Notes: generated by a model not told the origin, from the sequence alone. Shown: positions 1-6,964, numbered from the stretch's first letter. The stretch is DNA of 7,348 bases from Bacteroidaceae bacterium (GCA_017472905.1 JAFUNW010000059.1:1-7348); one strand, 5' to 3'. Translations and numbers: made by a program.

Positions 1-740
1 GTACGGCCGAAGCGGATGCTGCCAATCCGTATGAAGTGAAAATCTCGCTTGAAACTCGTTTCATTCAAGATCTGCAGCACAAAGGATACAACATCGCCAT
101 GATTATATTGGAAGATGATGTGACGGCTCCGGACGGAACACTCTATAAACAGACCAATTCATTTACTGCACCCATTTATCAAACGATTGATACGTATGGC
201 TTGCATGATACCATTCCCGGTATCGGAGGTTTTGGCGGAGGAGCCAACGAAGTTCCCATGCTTTATGATCATGTGGCACGTGGCGCTGTGGCCGAAAGTT
301 ATGACGGATTGGATGCCGGCTTCCCATCGCCTGTTGAAGGAGGTAAAATCTATACGAATGAATTGACCTACGTTATTCCCGAAGGCATGGTGAATAATTT
401 GAGTAAGACTTCCATTGTTGCCCTGTTGATAGACGCTTCTACCGGATTTATAGTCAATGCCTGCCACATGCCGATTGTCGGATTGGACGGTGTGGAAACG
501 GTGCTGACGGGTGATGAGGTTTGCATTACTCCGGTTGGCGGACATTGCATCAACGTGGCGGTGCAAGATGCTTCCGATGTGTTTGTTGAAGTATTTGACT
601 TCAGTGGCAGAAGAGTATGGGCGCAGGAACTGTATGTAAGTGAGACATCCTCTTTGCAACTTCCTGAAATGCTCGGAGGCATTTATTTGGTGAAAGTCTC
701 TGTCGGGGAGAAAAGTGTAAGCCGAAAAATTCAATGGTAA
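1..740 (+). CDS. Omp28-like secreted/surface protein with C-terminal sorting-like domain, 5'-truncated by window edge
   Basis: The frame is open to the left edge: codons from position 3 read TAEADAANPYEVKISL, so the GTG at 36 is internal and the true start lies outside. The visible part (numbering from 36) has an alpha/beta stretch up to about residue 155, with a DHVARG motif near residues 78-83 and a segment SIVALLIDASTGFIVNA, which resembles the C-terminal half of Omp28-related proteins. Residues about 159-234 form a beta-rich tail (VEVFDFSGRRV, then GGIYLVKVSVGEKSVSRKIQW split by turns), typical of the T9SS type A sorting domain. Such tails direct transport across the outer membrane and surface attachment. 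The gene is followed after 23 bp by a probable paralogue, suggesting an operon. No CxxC is visible, but the region where it would sit is mostly off-window. The sorting-tail call is firmer than the Omp28 family call. Confidence 0.75.
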   Translation, partial: TAEADAANPYEVKISLETRFIQDLQHKGYNIAMIILEDDVTAPDGTLYKQTNSFTAPIYQTIDTYGLHDTIPGIGGFGGGANEVPMLYDHVARGAVAESYDGLDAGFPSPVEGGKIYTNELTYVIPEGMVNNLSKTSIVALLIDASTGFIVNACHMPIVGLDGVETVLTGDEVCITPVGGHCINVAVQDASDVFVEVFDFSGRRVWAQELYVSETSSLQLPEMLGGIYLVKVSVGEKSVSRKIQW

Positions 741-763
741 GGATTCGCGGCTGAAATATAGAA

Positions 764-2623
764 ATGATTACGATGAAAAAGAGTATTGCTAACATCCTGT
801 TGTTGCTTCTTTGGTTCGGAAGTATGCCGGCTTTTGCTGCCGTAGATTCGTTACGCCTGGGGAATAGCTCCGATAAGAGAATCGGCTACGAAGATTCCGG
901 TGATGACGGACGTTGCGGTGCAGCTACGCTTTTGTCGAAAACGATAACCGAATTGTGCAAGGGTAGTCAAATTACGGATCTGGCTTTTATCATCGGACAG
1001 AATGGAGCGACTGATTTGACACTTTTCATTACGACAGATTTGAATAAGGATACATACGATTACGAACAACCGGTCAAGAACTATACGGCCGGGCGTTGGA
1101 ATTCGGTAACTTTAGACAAACCGTTCACACTTACGGGAGAAGCGCTGTATATCGGATACAAGGTGACGGCGCAGGGACGTTCTGTAATGATTACCACTTT
1201 CTATCAGAAAGGAGAAGAGTTTATTTGGCGGAATGGAGAATGGCAACGCTACGAAGAAGGGTATGCCGTAGCCGTTTATGCCATTGCGAAAGGCGAAAAC
1301 CTTCCTCGAAATTATGCAACGCTTACCTCGACCAAAATGAGCAAGTATGCTGATCCTCAAACTTCGTTGGTACTTACCGCTCAGGTTCAGAACAACGGCG
1401 TAGACACCATCAAGAGTGTGCAATTGACTTATACCGACAACGGAATTCCTGCCGGAACCATCGAGGTGAAAGATTTGTCGATTGCGACACGGGTGAAAAA
1501 GACGATTACAGCCGAATTGCCTTTGTTGGCTGTCGGAGATCACGAATTGCAATTCACGTTGGCGTCAGTGAATGGAAAACCGAATCAGGATACTTCCGAA
1601 CGAATATCTTCCGGAAACTATTCGGTTGTCTGCCGCGATGATTTCGTAGATAGAAACGTATTGATAGAGATGTTTTCTACGGAGCCTTGCCCGGAATGTC
1701 CGGCCGGACACCGGAATGTGGAAGAGGCTATCGAGGAGAATGAACATCGCGATCGCGTCAACATGATTACGCACCATGCTGCATTTTACAGCGATAAATA
1801 TACCATCGATGCTAGTTTGGAGTATGAGTGGTTCTATGGCAGTCACCAATTGTCGGCTCCTTCTGTGATGTACGACCGTTCGAGCTTTTCGGACAGTTAT
1901 CCCCATTTGGTGGAAGAGGGAATACCGGTAGTGAAGAAAACAACCAAGACCTATGTGACACAGCTGTTGGACGAAGCCTTGAAAGTGCCGGCTTTTGCTA
2001 CGGTAGAACTCGCTGTCGAAGAGCTGGCCCCCAATCGTGAATTAACGATATGCGTCAAAGGAAAGGAGTTGTTGCCTACGCAAGATAATCCGCGTTTGTT
2101 CCTCTTTCTTACGGAAGACAGCCTCTTCTCTACCAATCAATCCGGAACCGGCGGGGAATACATCCATCAAACGGTGGCACGTCAATGCCTGAGTGAGACA
2201 TGGGGAGACGAAATTTCTCTCAAAGAGGGATATGAAAAGCGATATACCACTCTTCTTCCTGATACGTTGAATGCGAAAAACATGAAAGTGGTTGCTTTTG
2301 TAGCGAATGTGGATAAGGAGAATCGATTGAATTGTCAAGTGTATAATTCGGCGGCTCAAAAGATTCCGCTTTCACCTGCGGGAGTAGCAACGGAAGTGAT
2401 GGCTCCGAAACCTGCGGCCGTTGTGCTGGGAGACGAGCTGATACTCTCCACCTTGTGTAGCAAAGTATCTGTCTATACACTCGAAGGAGTTTGCAGATTA
2501 ACCGGACAAAATTGTCGCTCGGTTTCGTTGCAATCCTTGGTCGGTGGACTCTATATCGTGGTTCTGACAACTCCGCAGGGAGAGGTGGTGACGCAGAAAG
2601 TGAGAGTCCCATATATTAAATAA
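764..2623 (+). CDS. Omp28-related outer membrane/surface protein with thioredoxin-like CPEC motif and C-terminal sorting-like domain
   Basis: The protein has 619 residues from the ATG at 764. A second ATG at 773 gives MKKSIAN, a more usual signal-peptide start, and is the likelier initiator; neither has a Shine-Dalgarno. A hydrophobic signal (LLLLLWFGSMPAFA) ends near residue 25. Residues about 27-175 are beta-rich and resemble jelly-roll modules of Bacteroidetes surface proteins (GEALYIGYKV). Residues about 183-287 look like a CARDB/Ig-like domain (VLTAQVQNNGVDTI). From about 299 comes a thioredoxin-like core: VLIEMFSTEPCPECPAGHRN with the CxxC at C309/C312 (nt 1688-1699), then SAPSVMYDR, whose P366 could be the cis-proline. 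HQTVAR (468-473) matches the HVAR motif of the upstream gene. Residues about 547-619 form a tail (VSVYTLEGVCRLTG, GGLYIVVLTTPQGEVVTQKV) like T9SS type A domains. It is inferred to be exported and surface-attached. Whether the CPEC is redox-active is unknown; Omp28 of Porphyromonas gingivalis is described as an outer-membrane protein, not a proven oxidoreductase. Confidence 0.83.
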   Translation: MITMKKSIANILLLLLWFGSMPAFAAVDSLRLGNSSDKRIGYEDSGDDGRCGAATLLSKTITELCKGSQITDLAFIIGQNGATDLTLFITTDLNKDTYDYEQPVKNYTAGRWNSVTLDKPFTLTGEALYIGYKVTAQGRSVMITTFYQKGEEFIWRNGEWQRYEEGYAVAVYAIAKGENLPRNYATLTSTKMSKYADPQTSLVLTAQVQNNGVDTIKSVQLTYTDNGIPAGTIEVKDLSIATRVKKTITAELPLLAVGDHELQFTLASVNGKPNQDTSERISSGNYSVVCRDDFVDRNVLIEMFSTEPCPECPAGHRNVEEAIEENEHRDRVNMITHHAAFYSDKYTIDASLEYEWFYGSHQLSAPSVMYDRSSFSDSYPHLVEEGIPVVKKTTKTYVTQLLDEALKVPAFATVELAVEELAPNRELTICVKGKELLPTQDNPRLFLFLTEDSLFSTNQSGTGGEYIHQTVARQCLSETWGDEISLKEGYEKRYTTLLPDTLNAKNMKVVAFVANVDKENRLNCQVYNSAAQKIPLSPAGVATEVMAPKPAAVVLGDELILSTLCSKVSVYTLEGVCRLTGQNCRSVSLQSLVGGLYIVVLTTPQGEVVTQKVRVPYIK

Positions 2624-2706
2624 GGTGTAATTGGGTGACAGACTTATTTCAAAAGACTTTATGTGTGATTTAAATATATTTATTAACCGATTCAAAACAA
2701 AGTGAA
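2624..2706 (+). promoter_or_regulatory. AT-rich intergenic leader with weak Bacteroides-type promoter candidate
   Basis: This 83 bp gap separates the Omp28-like gene from the large modular gene. TATATTTA at 2675-2682 matches seven of eight positions of the Bacteroides -7 consensus TAnnTTTG and would place the start of transcription about 20 nt before the ATG at 2707. The -33 element is unclear: TTTC at 2647-2650 is the nearest candidate, but its 24 nt spacing is longer than usual. The same site lies in a perfect 12 bp palindrome, taaatatattta (2671-2682). No terminator hairpin is visible after the upstream stop, so read-through from the upstream operon is possible. The region just before the ATG (aaaacaaagtgaa) is A-rich with no Shine-Dalgarno, usual for the phylum. 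Confidence 0.35.
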
Positions 2707-5700
2707 ATGAAGAAAAATTTTACGAAGTTGACGGCGGCTTTGATCGCCGGAGTTTGGACCTTAGGGTTACAAGCTCAAACGGATGTCACGAGTCAGTATT
2801 TAAAGAATGCGGACTTTGAGACAGCGCCTATCTGTTTCACTGTAGCAGGTGGTGAAACACCCAATGCAGAGAAATTGACCGGTATTGGTACAGATGGTCG
2901 TGATGGTAATGTTTTTGCAGTTCCTGAGTGGACTCAAAAAGTTGTAATGAGCAACAATGCAGCTCAGGTTTCTACCGGTGAATACGGACAGACTGCTGCT
3001 GTGGCTAATGGACAGAATGCTACAATGACTCCGGCTGCAGATAATGCAGGAAATGGTGGAGCTTGTTTGCACCTTTCTGCCGGTTGGGGAGACAAGGCTA
3101 TTATTACTCAAGTAGCTGCCGGCCTTCCCGAAGGTAAATATGCATTGGTTTACAATGTGATCAATCAATATAGTAAGACCGGTATTTTTGCAAATTACTG
3201 TGGTACTATTTTGGCAGACGGTACTGCTACTTATGGAACATTGAAAACTGCAGCTCAAGGTGAATGGTTAAGTGAAACTGTAGAGTTTAATGTTGCTACA
3301 ACTCAAGATGTAACTATCAGCTTAGGTTTTACAACTTCTAGCGGAAGCTCTAATGACGGAGCTAAACTGTATGTAGACAATGTGAAATTGCTTTATTATG
3401 GCATAGACAAGACCGACTTGAACAACGCCATTGCAGAAGCTACAACCCTTTATGGAGATGGTAGTGGCGTTGGAGCGGCTGCTTTGAAGAGCGCAATCGA
3501 TGCTGCTCAAGTTGTAGCAGACAATACTGCTGCAACAATGGCTGACATTGAAGAAGCTAAAGCTGCGTTGGCTGATGCTGTAAAAGATTACAACTTAGCA
3601 CAAGTATCTCCGGAGAATCCGATGGATATGACCGGCAGTATTACGAATGCTGTGGTAGCCAATGGAACCGGATGGAGTAACTATCGTGGAAACAGTGGTG
3701 AACAATATGACAATGCTCCCGATAATACTTACATGGATTCATGGAACGGTGACGGTGAACATCAATACCAAGTTGTGACCGGACTTCCTGAAGGTAAGTA
3801 TGAATTGAAAGCTGCGCTTCGTGGTTCTCAGGATTTAGCCGGTGTTACAGTTTATGCAATTGGTGCAGAAGAAAAATCAGCTTCGATGACCGGTGTAAGT
3901 TCTACAGGAAATGAACTCGGTCGCGGTTGGCAATGGGTTACCGTTACTGATATTATTGTTACAGCTGATGGTAAACTTGAAATAGGTTTCAAATGTAATA
4001 CAGATGGTAATCTTTGGGCCGGAGCGGATGACTTCCGTTTGACCTATTTGGGATATGACAACTCTGCCGCAGTAGAGGCTTTGAATGCTCAAATTACTGC
4101 AGCCAAAGCTGTTGAAGGTAAAATGGGTGCTGATGTAAAGACTGCTTTGGATGCTGCTATCGTTGCTGCTGAAACTGTTGCTGCTGCTCCTTCTAAAGAT
4201 GCTTTGACGAAAGCTTCTGCTGATTTGTCTGCTGCTGTAACAGCTGCAGAAGCTTCTATCGCTGATTATGCAAAACTGAACACTGCCATTGCCGATGCAG
4301 AAGCATTGTTTACTGCTTGGGACGAAAAATATGGTACAGTTGAGTCTTTGACTTGTGGATTGAGCGAAGCAATCGAGGCTGCCAAGAGCGCTTACGAAGC
4401 CGGTACGGCTGTCGTTGCTGACGAAGTGGCAAAATTGGCTGCTGCTAAAATTGCATTTGCCAAGACTGTGAAACCGGTAGATGGTGAACCGCTTGACTTT
4501 ACTGATCTTTATATTGTAAACCCCGAAGCTAACGATGGTTTGAATGGTTGGGTGAAAGAGGGTGATGCTTTGATTACTCGTAACAATGAACACTATTCCG
4601 GTCAAACCAATCCTTATTTCGATACTGATAACTGGAATGCTGCTAGCTGGAATGTGACTTTGACACAAGAAATCACAAACTTGCCTGCCGGTGACTATAC
4701 CGTGAAATGTGTATCTCGTGCTTCTGCCGGTGTTACATTGACCATGACTTTAACCAGCGGCGAGAACACAGCTAGCAGTACCGGAACTTCTGTAGGTAAT
4801 ACAGGCGGTGAGTTAGGTAACGGTTGGGGCAACCAAAGTGCAGACATCACTGTAGGTGAAGACGGTGTATTGAAGATTGTCTTCAATCCGTCAGCTGCTG
4901 CTTCTGCTAACTGGTCTAGCTTCGATGAGTTCCAATTGATCTTCAACAAGAAGGCGATGTCTCCCGAGTTGAAAGCTGCAGTTGCAAACTTGCAAGAATT
5001 GTATGATGAAATCAATCTCTTCCTCGGTGAATTGGATAAAGAAGATGCAACTTATGGCGAAATGTACTTGGCTTGGGTACAAGAATTTGACAGCGGTGCA
5101 GCTCCGGTTATCGAAGAGTGTTTGGCTAATCCTACTTCTGTAGATGAAGTTGAATCGTGGATTGCAACCTTGAAACAATGGTATGAACCGAAGACTAATA
5201 CAATCCTTTTGATTGAGTGTGAAGAATTGTATGCTTCTTACGAAAATCCGAGTGACGAAGCCGGCTTTGCCAATGCTATTTCAGAAGTGAAGAACTTTGA
5301 TGATCTCTATGGCACTCCCGAAGAGTATGCACAGCTTATCGAAGCTTTGAAAGCTGCTCGCGAAGCATTCATCTATGAGAACATGGCTACTGAGACTTAC
5401 CTCTTCGCTTGGGGTAACGCTACTGTCGGTTCTATCGAAGGTACTGAAAAGAAAAATCGTTTGGTTGGTAACGCCGGCGATACAGCAGAAGGCTTGATTC
5501 TGGAATTGACAGGAAATACAGGTAAGGAATACTCTGCTGCCAATAAGATTAACGTTCCTCTTCCTGATGGAACTACCGGTGAAAGAACTACCATCAAGTT
5601 GAGCAACGGTGCACAAAATACTCTTTACTTGCCGCAAGGAAAGATTGCTACCAAGATTACTTTCTACAGCTACATCAACCACAATGCTGGTAAACGCGCA

Positions 5701-6393
5701 GATAACACCGGTGTAGATGGTAAGGACAATACCGGATACGGTTATCGTTCTTCTTACTGGAAAGAGGTTGCCGGAACCAATTACACAGCCGAGACTGCTA
5801 CACTGATGAATATCTTTGTAGACGGTGTTCGCCAAGAAGATAATTCAGTTGTAACAGAGGGTTACGTAGCCGGTTCTTGCGATGCCATCTCATTCCCGTT
5901 GAACGGAGTGAAAGATGTTATCACTTTCACCAACACCGGTGAGCAAGCTTGCTTCATCATTGCTGTTGAATTGGCTGATGAACCTGCTATCGCAGCATTG
6001 AAGAAAGCCATTGCTGAGGCTCAGACTGCAGTTGAAGCTGCCGAGGCTACTTATGCTAAGTATGAGAACCCGGTTGACAACGCAGGTTTGGCAGATGCCA
6101 TCGCTAACGTGAAGGGTATTATCGATGAATTGGCTAGTCCTTGGGGTATGTCAACCGTTGAAGACTTGACTGCTGCTGTTACGAAGATGAAAGAGGCTGA
6201 GGCAGCCTTCATTGCTGAGAACAATGAATTGGTTGGTATCGACAATGTAGAGGCCGGCAAGGAAGTTGTAGCAGTGAAGTACTTCACATTGAACGGTGTA
6301 GAATTGACCGAGCCGGTAGAAGGTGTAATCGTTAAGAAGACCCTTTATGCCGATGGTACAGTAACCACTGTGAAAATGGTAGTTAAGAAATAA
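2707..6393 (+). CDS. Large exported modular surface protein: repeated CBM-like beta domains alternating with FIVAR-like helical spacers
   Basis: The protein has 1228 residues. A signal peptide (MKKNFTKL then a hydrophobic core) probably ends at LQA|Q, residues 21-24. Beta domain 1 spans about 26-232, domain 2 about 304-449 and domain 3 about 596-746. Each carries an LPEGKY-type turn (L140-Y145, L360-Y365, LPAGDY L659-Y664) and ends in a strand like DDFRLTYLG, as in carbohydrate-binding-like beta sandwiches. Between them are Ala/Glu/Lys-rich helical segments resembling FIVAR repeats (about 235-298, 451-518, 519-588). A longer helical region covers 747-893, a fourth, different beta domain 896-1091 (IKLSNGAQNTLYLPQGKI; ITFTNTGEQACFIIAVEL), and a last helical segment 1093-1173. 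The tail 1177-1228 (VKYFTLNGVELTEPVEGVIV) resembles short C-terminal sorting-like domains of Bacteroidales surface proteins. No catalytic domain is recognised, so a glycan-binding, adhesive or structural role is inferred. Codon use looks strongly biased (GGT, GCT, GAA), suggesting high expression. It has its own terminator, so it may be monocistronic. The gene call is secure; the function is not. Confidence 0.88.
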   Translation: MKKNFTKLTAALIAGVWTLGLQAQTDVTSQYLKNADFETAPICFTVAGGETPNAEKLTGIGTDGRDGNVFAVPEWTQKVVMSNNAAQVSTGEYGQTAAVANGQNATMTPAADNAGNGGACLHLSAGWGDKAIITQVAAGLPEGKYALVYNVINQYSKTGIFANYCGTILADGTATYGTLKTAAQGEWLSETVEFNVATTQDVTISLGFTTSSGSSNDGAKLYVDNVKLLYYGIDKTDLNNAIAEATTLYGDGSGVGAAALKSAIDAAQVVADNTAATMADIEEAKAALADAVKDYNLAQVSPENPMDMTGSITNAVVANGTGWSNYRGNSGEQYDNAPDNTYMDSWNGDGEHQYQVVTGLPEGKYELKAALRGSQDLAGVTVYAIGAEEKSASMTGVSSTGNELGRGWQWVTVTDIIVTADGKLEIGFKCNTDGNLWAGADDFRLTYLGYDNSAAVEALNAQITAAKAVEGKMGADVKTALDAAIVAAETVAAAPSKDALTKASADLSAAVTAAEASIADYAKLNTAIADAEALFTAWDEKYGTVESLTCGLSEAIEAAKSAYEAGTAVVADEVAKLAAAKIAFAKTVKPVDGEPLDFTDLYIVNPEANDGLNGWVKEGDALITRNNEHYSGQTNPYFDTDNWNAASWNVTLTQEITNLPAGDYTVKCVSRASAGVTLTMTLTSGENTASSTGTSVGNTGGELGNGWGNQSADITVGEDGVLKIVFNPSAAASANWSSFDEFQLIFNKKAMSPELKAAVANLQELYDEINLFLGELDKEDATYGEMYLAWVQEFDSGAAPVIEECLANPTSVDEVESWIATLKQWYEPKTNTILLIECEELYASYENPSDEAGFANAISEVKNFDDLYGTPEEYAQLIEALKAAREAFIYENMATETYLFAWGNATVGSIEGTEKKNRLVGNAGDTAEGLILELTGNTGKEYSAANKINVPLPDGTTGERTTIKLSNGAQNTLYLPQGKIATKITFYSYINHNAGKRADNTGVDGKDNTGYGYRSSYWKEVAGTNYTAETATLMNIFVDGVRQEDNSVVTEGYVAGSCDAISFPLNGVKDVITFTNTGEQACFIIAVELADEPAIAALKKAIAEAQTAVEAAEATYAKYENPVDNAGLADAIANVKGIIDELASPWGMSTVEDLTAAVTKMKEAEAAFIAENNELVGIDNVEAGKEVVAVKYFTLNGVELTEPVEGVIVKKTLYADGTVTTVKMVVKK

Positions 6394-6420
6394 GTTTTGA
6401 ATAACTTATCAACCTGATAG

Positions 6421-6456
6421 TAGAGGGGCGGCAGCATGTCGCCCCTCTGTCTTTTT
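6421..6456 (+). terminator. Rho-independent terminator of the large modular gene
   Basis: A perfect 9 bp GC-rich stem, agaggggcg (6422-6430) with cgcccctct (6440-6448), extendable by a T-G wobble at the base, encloses a 9 nt loop and is followed by a T run at 6452-6456. It begins 28 bp after the stop codon at 6391-6393. Confidence 0.93.
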
Positions 6457-6537
6457 CAGGGTTTCAGTAGACGTTTTTCTGTTTCATTAGCGACATTCGT
6501 AGACGCTTTTATTGAAAGCCTCCTGAAAGTCCTATGA
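6457..6537. other. Non-coding stretch with degenerate short direct repeats
   Basis: No gene is seen here; all frames are interrupted. Two near-identical 12-mers occur, gtagacgttttt (6467-6478) and gtagacgctttt (6499-6510), one mismatch, 32 bp apart. The 10-mers gtttcagtag (6461-6470) and gtttcattag (6481-6490) differ at two positions. A 5 bp hairpin (gcttt/aaagc, 6505-6519) is too small to interpret. Function unknown. Confidence 0.35.
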
Positions 6538-6729
6538 ACTAAAAAGAAAAAGAACTTGTTGATTAATCAGCAAGTTCCTCGTATCACAGACTATGAAACT
6601 TCAATCATGTGGTTGCGTGATGCTTCAAGAATGAAGATTAACCCACAAATACCCCGCAAACTGGATGACGAGCATAAACCCGTGACGGAATACGCAATCG
6701 CCACTTTTATGCGAGACTATGACCCGTAA
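6538..6729 (+). pseudogene. Orphan 63-codon open frame, probable gene remnant or unrecognised small gene
   Basis: The frame is open from just after a TGA at 6535-6537 to the TAA at 6727-6729. It begins with a lysine run, includes NLLINQQVPRITDYETS, and ends in PVTEYAIATFMRDYDP. No ATG occurs before 6607, and starting there leaves only 40 residues (MWLRDASRMKINPQ onwards). There is no ribosome-binding signal or promoter. The composition looks protein-like (mixed charged and hydrophobic residues, proline spacing) and a plus-strand terminator follows 51 bp after the stop, as if this were the 3' end of a gene whose 5' part was lost. I do not recognise the family. It could equally be a chance open frame. 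Confidence 0.3.
6541..6577 (-). terminator. Hairpin with minus-strand T tract (reverse-oriented intrinsic terminator candidate)
   Basis: gaacttgttgat (6552-6563) pairs with atcagcaagttc (6566-6577) over 12 bp with a single G-T wobble and almost no loop. The + strand has aaaaagaaaaa just before it (6541-6551), so read on the minus strand the stem is followed by an interrupted T run, the form of an intrinsic terminator. No minus-strand gene lies upstream of it inside the window, so it is either left over from a lost neighbour or is a palindrome with another role. Confidence 0.5.
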
Positions 6730-6780
6730 AAAATCCTTGGCAAATCTAATTTCTTTTCTTGTTTCTAAATTATATGACTT

Positions 6781-6812
6781 GGGCGAGTGGTTTCACTATC
6801 ATTCGCCCTTTT
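6781..6812 (+). terminator. Rho-independent terminator after the orphan frame
   Basis: gggcgagtg (6781-6789) pairs with cattcgccc (6800-6808), 9 bp with one G-T wobble, and TTTT follows at 6809-6812. It lies 51 bp downstream of the TAA at 6727-6729 and faces the + strand. It would also insulate the Panacea-domain gene from upstream transcription. Confidence 0.75.
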
Positions 6813-6829
6813 CAAACTAACTAATAAAA

Positions 6830-6893
6830 TTGATGATAATGTTGGTAATAGAGAAGACTATGATGTTGATAATAGAGATATTGATGATAAAAA
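6830..6893. repeat. Short AT-rich degenerate tandem repeat patch
   Basis: tgttggtaatagaga (6840-6854) recurs as tgttgataatagaga (6864-6878), 14 of 15 identical with a 24 bp period. ttgatgataa occurs at 6830-6839 and again at 6881-6890. The patch lies between the terminator and the promoter of the Panacea-domain gene. It is too short and degenerate to be an iteron array by itself; replication slippage or a protein-binding region are both possible. Confidence 0.5.
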
Positions 6894-6925
6894 TGATGCT
6901 AAAACAACATTTTTTCATGCTAACG

Positions 6926-6964
6926 TGTTTCATCTTGGGATAATTGTTGTATCTTTGCAACATA
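6926..6964 (+). promoter_or_regulatory. Bacteroides-type promoter of the Panacea-domain gene
   Basis: TATCTTTG (6950-6957) matches the -7 consensus TAnnTTTG exactly. GTTT at 6927-6930 (within tgttt) lies 19 nt upstream and is an acceptable -33 element. Transcription would begin a few bases downstream, leaving a leader of roughly 15 nt before the ATG at 6978. The -7 box is flanked exactly by inverted pentamers TGTTG (6945-6949) and CAACA (6958-6962), a possible operator. Confidence 0.75.

Noticed and set aside
36..38. GTG at 36 as a true start codon
   Set aside because: The frame stays open and protein-like upstream to the window edge, and the protein from here would lack the signal peptide expected with a sorting tail.
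159..734. 191-codon minus-strand frame over the first gene
   Set aside because: The plus-strand frame has a recognisable sorting-like tail and continues off the edge; the minus frame has no domain-like features.
3877..4668. 263-codon minus-strand frame
   Set aside because: Antisense to the modular protein; its Ser/Cys-rich composition is the expected shadow of Ala/Asp/Glu-rich coding sequence on the other strand.
5281..5835. 184-codon minus-strand frame
   Set aside because: Fully inside the large plus-strand gene with no start context or domain; a shadow.
6440..6570. Invertible promoter flanked by inverted repeats
   Set aside because: Only a 7 bp match (tttcagg 6454-6460 with cctgaaa 6522-6528) was found, too short, and no promoter lies between.
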